DNA of 64,000 nt, from NCBI RefSeq assembly GCF_008329985.2, contig NZ_CP038437.2, positions 3,844,001 through 3,908,000 of the forward strand. The letters run 5' to 3'. A model generated the notes under the pieces. It saw nothing but the letters and a program-made list of their open reading frames with translations, ran no database searches and was not told where the DNA came from. Both the position numbers and the translations under genes were made by a program. This DNA comes from Halomonas binhaiensis. Lineage in GTDB: Bacteria > Pseudomonadota > Gammaproteobacteria > Pseudomonadales > Halomonadaceae. Of this stretch, positions 49,501-58,616 are shown one piece after another. The number at the start of each line of letters is the position of its first letter. Position 1 is the stretch's first letter.

Positions 49501-50052
49501 CATGCGATTTTCCGTTTCGCGGCGCCGCTCCTTGTACTTGGAAATACCGGCGGCTTCTTCCAGGGTCGAGCGCAGATCTTCCGGTCGCGCTTCGATCAAC
49601 CGGGAGATCATGCCCTGACCGATGATGGCATAGGAGCGCGGTCCCAGGCCGGTCCCCAGAAAGAGATCCGCAATATCGCGGCGACGGCACTTCTGGCCGT
49701 TGAAGAAATAGTTGGACTGAGCGTCTCTGGTAACCTGACGCTTGACCGAGATTTCGGCGTACTGAGCGTAGGCTCCACCCATGGAACCATCGCGATTGTC
49801 GAACACCAGCTCCACTGAAGCCATGCCTACCGGTTTACGCCCGGTCGAGCCATTGAAGATGACGTCGGTCATCGACTCGCCACGCAGGGTCTTGGCCGAC
49901 GACTCCCCCATCACCCAGCGCACCGCGTCGATGGTATTGGACTTGCCGCAACCATTGGGGCCGACGATGGCGGTCATGTTGCCATCGAAAGGCACCGTCA
50001 CTGGGTCGACAAAGGACTTGAATCCTGACATGCGGATCGACGTCAGACGCAT
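46558..50052 (-). CDS. smc: Chromosome segregation protein SMC
   Basis: 1164 residues. Walker A GPNGCGKSNTIDAVRW at the N-terminus, two long coiled coils around a hinge (about 500-640), the ABC signature LLSGGEKALTALSL and Walker B FCMLDEVDAPLDD at the C-terminus. It organises the chromosome. It begins 3 nt after the ccmI stop, which makes co-transcription with the ccm genes likely. ScpA/ScpB are not in this window. Confidence 0.97.
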   Translation of the reverse strand: MRLTSIRMSGFKSFVDPVTVPFDGNMTAIVGPNGCGKSNTIDAVRWVMGESSAKTLRGESMTDVIFNGSTGRKPVGMASVELVFDNRDGSMGGAYAQYAEISVKRQVTRDAQSNYFFNGQKCRRRDIADLFLGTGLGPRSYAIIGQGMISRLIEARPEDLRSTLEEAAGISKYKERRRETENRMRRTQENLDRLEDIREELDKQLERLRRQAEAAKRYQTLKTEEHRVKGELALLRGRALRATQSEQDSRVAELETAVEREILGMRQCETRLEEVRSEHDGLAQELDTRQSSFYETTTAIARIEQELEHSRSRDQQLARDLEGARRELKELARLGEDDDQRLTRLEERLETLGPEQEELAEQLAELEAALEEAEPAVEEADAEWDAFNERWRSDSLAAERSQDRLRELESRLERVATERAKRRQQLDELPDIAGLSAQRDEIKERLAACDERKETLEERREQLAAQREQGRQTLSEHDANRERERSRRSALQGEISSLEALVEAALAEHDEGLDRHLSEHGLGALPRLGESLSVENGWEEVVSWVLAPWLKARLTSLSQVREALSPALQAELVLLDHADVSAPADSLAVKVSGAGAAGEWLAGIRCAESRDQAWELRSDLAAGQSFITADGLWLGRGWVRQRGAGEGPDALLVSRRRLGEVSEELAEVEARLELLEEQRDQAVSQVESAEETLEQLRLEERGLDQERQQLAVQDSGLASRLEHLSSRGAEIHEELESLAEADEEARLAIEEMREQWQAAMSRLEEGAEIRERLERQRTEARERLMSLRTRQRPLSERAQQLTLEYQRLTTERAGLAEQQGRAGDTRTRLEERIAELEETREGLQEPGEERREQLDELLYRREREERDLNEARARAAALVERLRDDEHARQGHERQLEGIRERLQEARMQVQALALKAESQDEQLKELGHDADLLGEGLDPNATESAWQTRLEELGDKIRRLGAINLAAIEEYEQQAERRDYLQAQQAELNEALETLDKAIRRIDQETRTRFRDTFERVNAGLQSLFPRVFGGGTAWLTLTGEDLLETGVAIMARPPGKKNSTIHLLSGGEKALTALSLVFAIFQLNPAPFCMLDEVDAPLDDANVGRYAKLVKEMSESVQFIYITHNKIAMEAAERLMGVTMQEPGVSRLVSVDVDEAAALAEA

Positions 50053-50055
50053 GGG

Positions 50056-51294
50056 CTACTCAATCACTTGATCAATCGTAAGCGCGACAGGATCCGCATC
50101 TATGCCGGAGACTGCAACCTTTTGTTGCTCTCCCCATAGGTCTCCAGGTTGCGGCTGGGCCTGCCCAGAGCGCGAGACACGCGCCACCAGGCGCACCTCC
50201 TGGGCATCAGCAAGGCTGGCCATGGGCGACATGGCATCGCTCACTCCAAGGGTCAGGGTCAACGGCAACTCACCCAGGTTCACCTGGCGAATGGCCAAGG
50301 GCGGCAGGCGCCCATCACTGTCTCGCGCGACCACGAAGACCGAGGTGTCTGCCGGCAGATCTGCCCCGATGCCATCAGCCAGAGACAAGTGCACCTGTAT
50401 GCTGGCAGCAGCCTCCATTGCCTTGTCACTGCCACTGGAGGCCGCAGCAATCCTTGCCTGGGCGACAGCAATACCTTCGCGCATGGCACCGGCCACCGCC
50501 GGGGGAAGATCAGCCGCCAGAGCACGCCGCCAATAGTCGATAGCATTGTCAAAGTCTTCATGCTCGAAGGCATCGATGCCAAGCAGCCCCATCACGGTAG
50601 GCTCATTGGCATTCTGGGCCAGGACTTCATCGACCAGAGACTGGACTTCAGGCGTCAACTGACGCCCCTGCTGGAAATATTCCAACTGGGCCAGTTCCGC
50701 CAACCACCACGGATGACGTCCATCCAGAGCAATCAACTGCTGCAAGGCATGGCGAGCTTGTTCCAGTTGGCCACCATCGCGGTATAGCGGATACAGTGTG
50801 CGCCAGACCTGAGGGTTATCCGGTTGCTGTTTGGCCTGCTGTTCAAGCGCCGCCACAAACCCGGCAGGGTCTCCATTCTGGCGGGCCTGTTCGATGGTCC
50901 GATACAAGGCCAGATTTCCCGCAGCACCTTCTTCGTGGTACCAGAACAGACTCGCCACGACCACCGCCAGCAGAACCAGAGGCACGACAAGCTTGCCGGA
51001 AGTGACGCCCTTCAAGGACGATTTTTCTTGCCGGGAAGCATCATCGAGCAGGCTGCGTTGCAGTTCACGCAGATCCTCGGCAAAGCGCTCGGTATTGATG
51101 TCGCCCCGTGCGTAGGCCTCCTCCAGAGAGGCTTCCCTGCGGCGATAGATAGCCACATTCTGGGCGGTAACATCATCACGGGCTTCCACGGCCTGCTGTA
51201 CCCGCGCGACACTTCCGCTGCGTCTCAGAGGCAACATCAACAACCAGGCCGCCGGCACCAGCAACAGGGCAAAGATAATCCACAGTTCGATCAT
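50056..51294 (-). CDS. ccmI: Cytochrome c biogenesis protein CcmI
   Basis: 412 residues. Two transmembrane segments (about 3-22 and 105-122) and a C-terminal periplasmic TPR region (NPQVWRTLYPLYRDGGQLEQARHALQQL) that holds apocytochrome c. It overlaps ccmH by 4 nt. It is the last of nine ccm genes on the minus strand. Confidence 0.92.
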   Translation of the reverse strand: MIELWIIFALLLVPAAWLLMLPLRRSGSVARVQQAVEARDDVTAQNVAIYRRREASLEEAYARGDINTERFAEDLRELQRSLLDDASRQEKSSLKGVTSGKLVVPLVLLAVVVASLFWYHEEGAAGNLALYRTIEQARQNGDPAGFVAALEQQAKQQPDNPQVWRTLYPLYRDGGQLEQARHALQQLIALDGRHPWWLAELAQLEYFQQGRQLTPEVQSLVDEVLAQNANEPTVMGLLGIDAFEHEDFDNAIDYWRRALAADLPPAVAGAMREGIAVAQARIAAASSGSDKAMEAAASIQVHLSLADGIGADLPADTSVFVVARDSDGRLPPLAIRQVNLGELPLTLTLGVSDAMSPMASLADAQEVRLVARVSRSGQAQPQPGDLWGEQQKVAVSGIDADPVALTIDQVIE

Positions 51295-51809
51295 TTGCCC
51301 TCCTTGTGAGAATGCCGCTCTCCAGCCATATCATCCGCTCCAATCAGAGCATCCAGGCGACGCCTTTCTTCGTCGGACAGCTCTGCGGCCCGCATATTGC
51401 GGCGCGAACGAACCAGTACGGCCACCACCAAGGCTCCTACCAGGATCAAGGCGCCAGGCAGCCCCCACAACAGCAACGTTCGCCCTTCAAGGCGAGGATT
51501 GTAAAGCACATAGTCGCCGAAGCGCTGGACCATGAAGTCGATGATTTCCTTGTCCGAGCGCCCTTCCTGAAGTTGCTGGTAAACCCTCTCGCGCATATCT
51601 GCCGCAATGGGTGAATTGGAATCACCAATGGCTTGATTCTCACACTTGGGGCAGCGCAACGTGGCCGACAGGTCATCGAAACGCTGTTCCATGACTGGAT
51701 CATCAAAGGTTCGCACCTCAATGGCGGCCGAGGCGCTTCCCGCCGCACCAGCCAGGTAGAGTGCCAGCATGGCCATCAGAGCCAGGGAGGAGATATGTCT
51801 CAACGCCAT
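51291..51809 (-). CDS. ccmH: Cytochrome c biogenesis thiol protein CcmH
   Basis: 172 residues: signal peptide (about 1-28), the redox LRCPKCENQAIGDSNS motif (CxxC), and one C-terminal transmembrane helix (LLLWGLPGALILVGALVVAVLV). It reduces the apocytochrome CXXCH disulfide. Overlaps ccmG and ccmI. Confidence 0.95.
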   Translation of the reverse strand: MALRHISSLALMAMLALYLAGAAGSASAAIEVRTFDDPVMEQRFDDLSATLRCPKCENQAIGDSNSPIAADMRERVYQQLQEGRSDKEIIDFMVQRFGDYVLYNPRLEGRTLLLWGLPGALILVGALVVAVLVRSRRNMRAAELSDEERRRLDALIGADDMAGERHSHKEGK

Positions 51810-52348
51810 TTTTCTACCTCCGGCAAGATCACCTTGCGAACATCTTCCGCAGTGATATAGCCCGTATGGTGATAACGGATGACGCCGTCGGCATCGACCA
51901 GGAAACTCTCTGGCGCGCCATAGACACCAAGATCAAAGCCAAGCGTTCCTTCAGGATCGAACACATTGATCTCGAACGGATTCCCGAACTGGCGCAGGAA
52001 GTCTTCTCCCTTTCTGCGTTTTTCTTCCTCGGTAGCCCCTTCCTCCTTGTAATCGACTCCGACCAGACGCACACCCTGCTTGGCCAGGGCAAGCAGTTGA
52101 GGCATTTCCTGCCGGCAAGTCGGGCACCAGGAGCCCCATACGTTGACCAGCGTGACTTCTCCCTTGAGCAACCCTTGATCGACGATGCGCTGCGGCTCGC
52201 TCAAGGTGGAAAGCTCGAAGACAGGAAAATCACGTGCGATCAGGGCTGAATCCCGTTCTGATGGATTGATCGAAAGGCCACGAAAGAGGACCACGCCCAG
52301 TACCAGGAATACCAGCAGGGGCAACAGCAGCATCAGGCGTCGCTTCAT
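51800..52348 (-). CDS. ccmG: Thiol:disulfide interchange protein CcmG/DsbE
   Basis: 182 residues: N-terminal anchor (about 5-24) and a thioredoxin fold with the WCPTC active site (VNVWGSWCPTCRQEMPQL), cis-Pro later (GAPESFLVD). It reduces CcmH in the periplasm. Overlaps ccmF by 4 nt and ccmH by 10 nt. Confidence 0.96.
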   Translation of the reverse strand: MKRRLMLLLPLLVFLVLGVVLFRGLSINPSERDSALIARDFPVFELSTLSEPQRIVDQGLLKGEVTLVNVWGSWCPTCRQEMPQLLALAKQGVRLVGVDYKEEGATEEEKRRKGEDFLRQFGNPFEINVFDPEGTLGFDLGVYGAPESFLVDADGVIRYHHTGYITAEDVRKVILPEVEKWR

Positions 52349-54351
52349 ACCGCTGCCTCCTCACGAACTTGGGCAATATCTGTCTGGGCCTGACGATCCA
52401 CCTGCTTGCGCCGGTAACGCCGGTCAACCACGGCAATCAAACCACCGGCTGCCATCAGCAGGGCCCCCAGCCACAACCAGCGCACAAAAGGCTTGATCTG
52501 AATGCGCAGCGCCCAACTGCCATCCCCCAGGTCTTCTCCCATGGCGACATAAAGGTCCTGGAACAGGCCAGGACGCAGGGCCACCTGGGTCATGGGCATG
52601 CCTCGAGCAATATACAGACGCTTTTCCGGGGTCATCACGAAACTGGTTGCACTACTTTCGCCGCCACGACGAACTTCCAGTGTCGCCACTTCGGCAATGT
52701 AGTTGGGGCCTCGGCGCTCTTCGAGATGGGACATGGTGAAATGGATACCGCTGACATCGACACTATCACCCTCTGCCATGCGAACATTGCGCTCGACGGA
52801 ATAATTGGAGACCAGCGTCACGCCGATAATCGTTACCGCCAGCCCCAGGTGCCCGATGACCATTCCCCAATAGGCGGGGGTCAGCGCTTTCATGCCAGCC
52901 CAGCGCGAACCGCTGCGAGCGCTCTTGTCCCACAGATCGCGCACGAGAGAAAGTACCAGCCACAAGGCAATGGCCAGGCCGATGGATACCTTGAGATCCC
53001 ATTCGCCGTGATAGACCAGCGGCAGCACGGCCGCGATCAACAATGCCACCAGCCCCGACAGCCACAGGCGAGCAAGCAGCTCGCGCCCTGCCATGCGCTT
53101 CCACCGGGCCACCGGACCAAGGCCCATGAAAATGCACAAGATCACGGTCAATGGCACGAACAACGCATTGAAGTAAGGCGGGCCGACACTGATCTTGCCC
53201 AATTTCATGGCATCGAGAATCAACGGGTAGATGGTCCCGAGCAGAACCGTGACCGTCATCACCACCAGCAGGATGTTGTTGACCAGCAGCAAGGCATCTC
53301 GCGACAGCCAGGTGAAAGCGCCTGGGCGGCTGACGCGTGGCGCACGCAGTGCAAACAGCAGCAACGATGCACCCACGGTGATCCCAAGCAGGACCAGGAC
53401 AAACAAGCCACGAGCCGGGTCATTGGCAAAGGCATGAACGGACGTCAACACACCGGAGCGAACCAGGAAAGTGCCCAGCAACGACAGCGAGAAGGTCATA
53501 ATCGCCAACAACACTGTCCAGCTCTTGAAGGTTCCACGCTTTTCGCTCACCGCCAGGGAGTGGATCAGGGCCGTACCGGCAAGCCAAGGCAGCAGCGAAG
53601 CGTTTTCCACCGGATCCCAGAACCACCAGCCTCCCCAGCCCAGCTCGTAATAGGCCCACCAGCTACCCAGGGCGATACCCACCGTAAGGAAAGCCCAGGC
53701 GATATTGGTCCAGGGGCGAACCCAGCGTGTCCAGGCAGCATCCAGCCGACCACTGAGCAATGCGGCGATGGCAAAGGCAAACACCACGCTGAACCCGACA
53801 TAACCTGTGTACAGCATGGGGGGATGCACGATCAGGCCAAAATCCTGCAATAGTGGATTGAGGTCAGCACCATCTGCAGGTACATCAGGCAGCGAACGAT
53901 CGAAAGGATTGGAGGTAAATAGCACGAAGGCCAGGAAGCCAAGACTGACCAGTCCCATGACACCCAATACCCGTGCCACCATGTCCGGCGGCAGGCCGCG
54001 GGAAAAGCGGCTGACGGCATAGGTCCAGGCGGACAGAATCAAGCTCCACAGCAATACGGAGCCTTCATGGTTGCCCCATACGGCACTGAACTTGTAATAC
54101 CAGGGCAGCATGGAATTGGCATTGTTGGCCACGTTGATGACACTGAAATCATCAAGCAGATAGCTGGCCGTCAGACAACCATAGGCCAGCAATAGAAACA
54201 GGAACTGTCCCGTTGCCATCGGCCAGGCATAGGCCATCCATAATGGGCGCCGGGTAGCCGCCCCGGCCAGGGGCATGACTGCCTGAACGGCAGCCATCAA
54301 CAAGGCAATGATCAGGGCATAATGGCCAACTTCAGGAATCATCTCGATCAT
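52345..54351 (-). CDS. ccmF: Cytochrome c haem lyase subunit CcmF
   Basis: 668 residues, about 14-15 transmembrane helices. The WWD haem-handling motif ([19 protein letters not shown]) and flanking conserved His residues ([32 protein letters not shown]) are present. It attaches haem to apocytochrome c. Overlaps ccmE and ccmG by 4 nt each. Confidence 0.98.
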   Translation of the reverse strand: MIEMIPEVGHYALIIALLMAAVQAVMPLAGAATRRPLWMAYAWPMATGQFLFLLLAYGCLTASYLLDDFSVINVANNANSMLPWYYKFSAVWGNHEGSVLLWSLILSAWTYAVSRFSRGLPPDMVARVLGVMGLVSLGFLAFVLFTSNPFDRSLPDVPADGADLNPLLQDFGLIVHPPMLYTGYVGFSVVFAFAIAALLSGRLDAAWTRWVRPWTNIAWAFLTVGIALGSWWAYYELGWGGWWFWDPVENASLLPWLAGTALIHSLAVSEKRGTFKSWTVLLAIMTFSLSLLGTFLVRSGVLTSVHAFANDPARGLFVLVLLGITVGASLLLFALRAPRVSRPGAFTWLSRDALLLVNNILLVVMTVTVLLGTIYPLILDAMKLGKISVGPPYFNALFVPLTVILCIFMGLGPVARWKRMAGRELLARLWLSGLVALLIAAVLPLVYHGEWDLKVSIGLAIALWLVLSLVRDLWDKSARSGSRWAGMKALTPAYWGMVIGHLGLAVTIIGVTLVSNYSVERNVRMAEGDSVDVSGIHFTMSHLEERRGPNYIAEVATLEVRRGGESSATSFVMTPEKRLYIARGMPMTQVALRPGLFQDLYVAMGEDLGDGSWALRIQIKPFVRWLWLGALLMAAGGLIAVVDRRYRRKQVDRQAQTDIAQVREEAAV

Positions 54352-54821
54352 GGAGCCTCGCCGCTGGTCGCCATTTTCTTGTAGTCCTCGGGCTCATATC
54401 CCGAACGTTTCAAGGCCTCGGCCACTTCCGGGGGCATGTAGTTTTCATCATGCTTGGCCAGTACCTGATCGGCGTTGAGTTCATGCTTGTCATTGAGCTT
54501 ACCGACTACTACCACTCCCTGTCCTTCACGGAACAGGTCGGGCAGGATGCCGCTGTAATGCACAGTCACATCGTCGACGTAGTCGGTAATCACGAAGCTG
54601 ACCTGCAGGCCTTCCTGCGAGCGCTTCATACTGCCTTTCTTGACCATCCCTCCGGCACGAATCTGACGCTCGACAGGTGCCTCTCCGGAAACGATCTGTA
54701 CCGGGCTGAAAAACAGATTGATATTGCTGCGCAAGGCATACAGCGTTAGCCCGATCGCCACCCCGCACAAGGCAACGAGCCCCACGATCAATAACAAACG
54801 ATTGCGCCGCTTAGCTCTCAT
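54348..54821 (-). CDS. ccmE: Periplasmic haem chaperone CcmE
   Basis: 157 residues: one N-terminal transmembrane segment (about 8-28), then an OB-fold with the covalent haem-binding His in [13 protein letters not shown]. It passes haem from CcmC to CcmF. Overlaps ccmD by 11 nt. Confidence 0.97.
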   Translation of the reverse strand: MRAKRRNRLLLIVGLVALCGVAIGLTLYALRSNINLFFSPVQIVSGEAPVERQIRAGGMVKKGSMKRSQEGLQVSFVITDYVDDVTVHYSGILPDLFREGQGVVVVGKLNDKHELNADQVLAKHDENYMPPEVAEALKRSGYEPEDYKKMATSGEAP

Positions 54822-55089
54822 TTTTTTCTACCCTCTCCGCAGCACTACCATCGCGGCTTTCATCCAACGTCCTCGACACACCGCCAGCACCTGTTCCTCC
54901 TGCCCACTCCGACCGGGCAGCGACTTCCCTTTTCAACTGGCGGTGCAACATGCGTCGTACCTGGCGGCTTTCCCGCCACACCAGTAACAGGCTCAAACCA
55001 AGAAGCCCCAGGCTTATCCCCCAGGCACTCCATACATACGGACCATGGCGCCCCATGGCAAGGAGCTCAGCCAGTGAGTCGAAAGCCAT
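54811..55089 (-). CDS. ccmD: Haem exporter protein CcmD
   Basis: 92 residues from the ATG at 55089 (TGATG overlap with the ccmC stop). [22 protein letters not shown] and one membrane helix are the CcmD signature; the C-terminal 50 residues are charged and unusually long for a protein normally of 60-70 residues. Confidence 0.92.
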   Translation of the reverse strand: MAFDSLAELLAMGRHGPYVWSAWGISLGLLGLSLLLVWRESRQVRRMLHRQLKREVAARSEWAGGTGAGGVSRTLDESRDGSAAERVEKNES

Positions 55090-55829
55090 CAACCCGCCCT
55101 CTCGAACAAGTCTCGCACCCAGCGCTTGTGCCTCTCTCTGCGCAGGATCTCGCTACGCAGTCGAGTCAACGTCCAGGCAATGAACAAGGCATAAAAGCCC
55201 AGCACCATGATCAGCAGCGGCAACCACATCTCCATTGGCATGGCCGGGCGTTCAGTGATAGTGAAGCTTGCTGGCTGGTGTAATGTATTCCACCACTCCA
55301 CCGAATACTTGATGATGGGAATGTTGATCACGCCGACCATGGTCAGGACCGATGCTGCCTTGGCCCCACTTTCCAGGCGCGGAAAGGCACTACGGATCAG
55401 AATCACACCGCCATACAGGAACAGCAGAATCAGCATCGATGTCAGACGGGCATCCCATTGCCACCATGTGCCCCAGGTTGGTTTGCCCCAGATCGAGCCA
55501 CTCATCAAGGCGATAAAGGTCATCAAGGCTCCAAGTGGAGCCATCATGGCTGCCGCCATGTCAGCCACTTTGATCTTCCATACCATGAAGACCATCCCAG
55601 CTGCGGCCATGGCGACGAAGATAGTCTGAGCGAGGAAAGCCGCAGGCACGTGAATATAGATGATGCGAAAACTGTTGCCTTGCTGATAATCCGCAGGTGC
55701 ATAAGCTAGGCCCCAGATGCTGCCAACGATAATCAGCATCAACGCCATTGCCCAGCACCAGGGAGATAGACGGCCTGAAATGGCATAACACCAGGGTGGT
55801 GAACCTAGTTTGTGCACAAAAGTCCACAT
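55089..55829 (-). CDS. ccmC: Haem transporter CcmC
   Basis: 246 residues from the ATG at 55829 with AGAGG 5 nt upstream; the frame to 55880 is not conserved. Six transmembrane helices, the WWD motif ([14 protein letters not shown]) and two His (YIHVPAAF, and [11 protein letters not shown]) that bind haem. It loads haem on CcmE. Confidence 0.96.
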   Translation of the reverse strand: MWTFVHKLGSPPWCYAISGRLSPWCWAMALMLIIVGSIWGLAYAPADYQQGNSFRIIYIHVPAAFLAQTIFVAMAAAGMVFMVWKIKVADMAAAMMAPLGALMTFIALMSGSIWGKPTWGTWWQWDARLTSMLILLFLYGGVILIRSAFPRLESGAKAASVLTMVGVINIPIIKYSVEWWNTLHQPASFTITERPAMPMEMWLPLLIMVLGFYALFIAWTLTRLRSEILRRERHKRWVRDLFERAG

Positions 55830-55845
55830 AAGAGCCTCTTGTTGT

Positions 55846-56565
55846 TTAACCATGAAGACTGATGCGCAGCGAAGCGGCAATGGCGATAGGTACCAGCATC
55901 AGCGCCAGTGCCAACATCGCTCCGAGAATCGCCAGATGAGATAGCCACACCCCACCTGAGACAGCCGTACCAATAGCACCAGTGCCAAAGATCAGCACCG
56001 GCATGAACAAAGGCAATACCAATAAGGCCAGCAGCATACCCCCTCTGGCCAATCCCACAGTGAGTGCTGCACCGATAGCGCCGATCAGGCTGATGCAGGC
56101 ACTTCCCAGGGCCAAGGATGCCATCAAGGCAACAAAACTCCCTTGTGGCAACGCCATCGTCACACCCAGTAGTGGCGCCATCAGTGCCAGCGGCAGCCCC
56201 GTAACCAACCAATGCACCAGCACCTTGGCAAGAACCAGAACAGCAAGCGGATGCGGCGAAAGCAGCAGTTGCTCGAGAGTGCCATCGTCATAGTCACTGC
56301 GAAACAGGCCATCCAGGGAGAGCAGTGCCGACAGCAGCGCAGCAACCCACAGCACGCCTGGCGCTATCAGTGACAGTCGCTCCGGATCCGGAGAAATCCC
56401 CAGAGGAAACAGGGTGATGACCATGGCAAAGAAAACCAATGGCGTCAGCACATCACCTGGCCGCCGGGCCATGACCAGCAGATCACGTCGAGCTGTAGCC
56501 AGTAATGCCTGCCATAACCCTTCGCCGTTGGCTTCGACGACATCAAGCGGACGAAGTTGCATCAT
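55846..56565 (-). CDS. ccmB: Haem exporter permease CcmB
   Basis: About 239 residues from one of two adjacent ATG codons (56565 or 56562), behind GGAGGGGG. Six helices with [20 protein letters not shown] and [23 protein letters not shown], typical of CcmB. It pairs with CcmA. Starts within the last 23 nt of ccmA. Confidence 0.95.
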   Translation of the reverse strand: MMQLRPLDVVEANGEGLWQALLATARRDLLVMARRPGDVLTPLVFFAMVITLFPLGISPDPERLSLIAPGVLWVAALLSALLSLDGLFRSDYDDGTLEQLLLSPHPLAVLVLAKVLVHWLVTGLPLALMAPLLGVTMALPQGSFVALMASLALGSACISLIGAIGAALTVGLARGGMLLALLVLPLFMPVLIFGTGAIGTAVSGGVWLSHLAILGAMLALALMLVPIAIAASLRISLHG

Positions 56566-57223
56566 GCCGTCGCCCCCCTCCCGGCGCACAGGTGCCTTGA
56601 TATTGCCCCAAGTGGAGACGCCGCAGGTCAGGAATATTGGACAAGGCATGGTGCGTCGTCACCAGTACTGCGCCTCCTCGATGTGCATGCTCCACCAGGC
56701 GCTGTTCGAGAATGGCCACCCCGGAGACATCGATGGCAGTGAAGGGCTCATCCAGTACCCATAGGGCCCGTGGAGATAACTCCAGGCGTGCCAACGCCAC
56801 CCGACGTTGCTGGCCAGCAGAAAGCTGGCCGCAGGGGATATCCTCGAAGCCGCTCAATCCAACCCTTTCCAGCGCCTGCTCGCAGGCACCCATGGATATC
56901 GGCTCTGCTGCCATGGCCTGATACCAACGCAGGTTTTCAAGCGCAGTCAGGCTCTTCTTGATGGCCGGGGCATGCCCGATATAGAGCAGATTGCTCAATA
57001 GCTCGGCCCGGGCACGCCGCAGGGGCTTTCCCTGCCACAGCACTTCGCCTTCCACGTCGCTGACCTGTCCACACAGGATCTTCAGCAAGGTCGTCTTGCC
57101 ACTACCGTTGGGGCCTTCTACACGCAGCACCTCACCATCGGAAAGTCGCAGGTCCAGACCGTGAAACAACCAGCGCCCATCACGCTCACAAGCGAGTTGC
57201 CGGGCTTCCAGACACAGACTCAA
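56543..57223 (-). CDS. ccmA: Cytochrome c biogenesis ATP-binding protein CcmA
   Basis: 226 residues from a TTG at 57223 with GAGAGG 7 nt upstream, giving MSLCLEARQL as in other CcmA; the longer frame to 57271 also lacks an ATG. Walker A GPNGSGKTTLLK, signature LSAGQQRRVALARL and Walker B LWVLDEPFTAID are intact. It powers release of holo-CcmE. It is the first gene of the ccmABCDEFGHI-smc run. Confidence 0.95.
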   Translation of the reverse strand: MSLCLEARQLACERDGRWLFHGLDLRLSDGEVLRVEGPNGSGKTTLLKILCGQVSDVEGEVLWQGKPLRRARAELLSNLLYIGHAPAIKKSLTALENLRWYQAMAAEPISMGACEQALERVGLSGFEDIPCGQLSAGQQRRVALARLELSPRALWVLDEPFTAIDVSGVAILEQRLVEHAHRGGAVLVTTHHALSNIPDLRRLHLGQYQGTCAPGGGRRHDATSSA

Positions 57224-57392
57224 AACACACCCTCTCGCAAGCCCCGGGACGAATATAAAAAGTTTTTCCAAATACGCAATCGACTTTACACGGATTGGTC
57301 ATACCGAGCTACCCACCACAAGGAGCATAGACATGGAGATTCATCGATCAGGCTTGCGCCTTTTTCAGACACTGCTATGCTTCGTCAAAACA

Positions 57393-57408
57393 CTGTATGT
57401 ATCGACAG
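57393..57408. promoter_or_regulatory. LexA (SOS) box
   Basis: CTGTATGTATCGACAG matches the CTGT-N8-ACAG consensus with an AT-rich centre. It lies 28 nt before the ATG of the LexA-like gene, where a promoter would sit. Confidence 0.75.
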
Positions 57409-57435
57409 GTTTTTGCCGCAGGGAGACCAAGCGCC

Positions 57436-57996
57436 ATGACCAATGCAACAGTCGCAGCAACAAGCACAGCGAAAACAATCAACGCAGTTGGAACAACCTG
57501 TACAGACGGGACAACCTGTACAACGAAAACGCTTTTCCTGGAACGCCTCCCCAATCTGCCCATTGCCGAAAGCTGGGCCCAGATCGAGGCCAGCGACGAT
57601 ACTGATGGCATGATGGAGATACCCTTGATCGGTCATGTCTCCGCAGGATTGCCCATCGAAGCATGTCGCGACGACCGCACACTGCGAGTTCCTTCGCGTA
57701 TGGTCCGGCGCAATACTTACGCCCTCCAGGTACGCGGAGACTCCATGATCGATTGCAATATCTTCGATGGAGATGTGATCATCATCGAACGTCAGGAAAG
57801 CGCCGAGAACGGCGAAACTGCTGTTGTGATGATCAATGACCAGGAGGTCACCCTGAAAAAGCTGTATATCGAAAAGAGCGGTGTTCGTCTACAGCCCGCC
57901 AATACCAGCATGCCCCCTATCTATTTGAAGAACAGCGACATTCGCGTTCTGGGCCTGGTCATGGGCGTGGCCCGACAGGCGGAGATGGCTGCCTGA
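57436..57996 (+). CDS. LexA/UmuD-like S24 peptidase without a DNA-binding domain
   Basis: 186 residues from the ATG at 57436 (GGGAG 10 nt upstream); the ATG at 57397 lies inside the SOS box. The C-terminal half is a LexA-type latent protease: cleavage site Ala70-Gly71 in IGHVSAGLPIEA, Ser103 in RGDSMID and Lys141 in EVTLKKL, correct spacing. The LexA winged helix is absent; instead residues 1-35 are Thr/Ala-rich with a six-residue repeat (GTTCTD, GTTCTT) from an 18-bp DNA repeat. It may be a UmuD-like or LexA-modulating protein induced by DNA damage. Overlaps yigZ (TGATG). Confidence 0.85.
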   Translation: MTNATVAATSTAKTINAVGTTCTDGTTCTTKTLFLERLPNLPIAESWAQIEASDDTDGMMEIPLIGHVSAGLPIEACRDDRTLRVPSRMVRRNTYALQVRGDSMIDCNIFDGDVIIIERQESAENGETAVVMINDQEVTLKKLYIEKSGVRLQPANTSMPPIYLKNSDIRVLGLVMGVARQAEMAA

Positions 57997-58616
57997 TGCG
58001 ATACCCTGTACCGGACCTGGCAGCCGATGCCTGGTTCGAGAGCGAGATAGAAATTGAACGCAGCCGTTTCATTACCTGGCTAGCCCACGCGCCGGATGTT
58101 CCCGCTTTTGACCAACTGCTGGCTGAAGCGCGGAAAACACACCCCAACGCCTCTCATCATTGCACGGCCTTCATCGCCGGCCCTCCCGGGGAACAGGTGC
58201 ATATCGGCTTTTCCGATGATGGCGAGCCCGGCGGCACAGCTGGTCGCCCGATGTTCCAGGCGCTCAGCGGCGATGGCATCGGCCAGGTAGCCGCTGTAGT
58301 GACGCGTTATTTCGGAGGAATCAAGCTTGGCACAGGAGGGCTGGCTCGGGCCTATACCCAAGCCGTGGTCACGGCCTTGGCTGAAGTACCCCGGCGGGAA
58401 GAGACAGAACGCAAGCCCGTCAGAATTCGCATTGACTTCGCTGGTGAAGCGGAAACCCGTGACTGGTGCCGGCAGCGTGACATCTGCATTGATGATGCAG
58501 ACTATGGTGCCGAGGGCGTCATGCTTACCCTCGGCTGGCCACGGGATGACAGCGTCGACCTGACGACCCTGACTTCGCGCCTCAAGGGAAGGCTGCAGCT
58601 CCAGTCTGACGAGTGA
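57996..58616 (+). CDS. yigZ: YigZ/IMPACT family protein
   Basis: 206 residues. The start with FESEIEIERSRFITWLAHAPD, then HHCTAFIAGPPGEQVHIGFSDDGEPGGTAGRPMFQAL and VVTRYFGGIKLGTGGLARAY, is the UPF0029/IMPACT N-terminal fold; the DUF1949 C-terminal domain follows. It may bind RNA or regulate translation; function unsettled. Starts on the stop codon of the LexA-like gene, implying coupling and possibly SOS co-regulation. Its last 35 nt overlap the convergent acyltransferase. Confidence 0.95.
   Translation: MRYPVPDLAADAWFESEIEIERSRFITWLAHAPDVPAFDQLLAEARKTHPNASHHCTAFIAGPPGEQVHIGFSDDGEPGGTAGRPMFQALSGDGIGQVAAVVTRYFGGIKLGTGGLARAYTQAVVTALAEVPRREETERKPVRIRIDFAGEAETRDWCRQRDICIDDADYGAEGVMLTLGWPRDDSVDLTTLTSRLKGRLQLQSDE

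Noticed and set aside
57397..57435. Upstream ATG of the LexA-like gene
   Set aside because: It lies inside the SOS box; the ATG at 57436 has a better ribosome-binding site.
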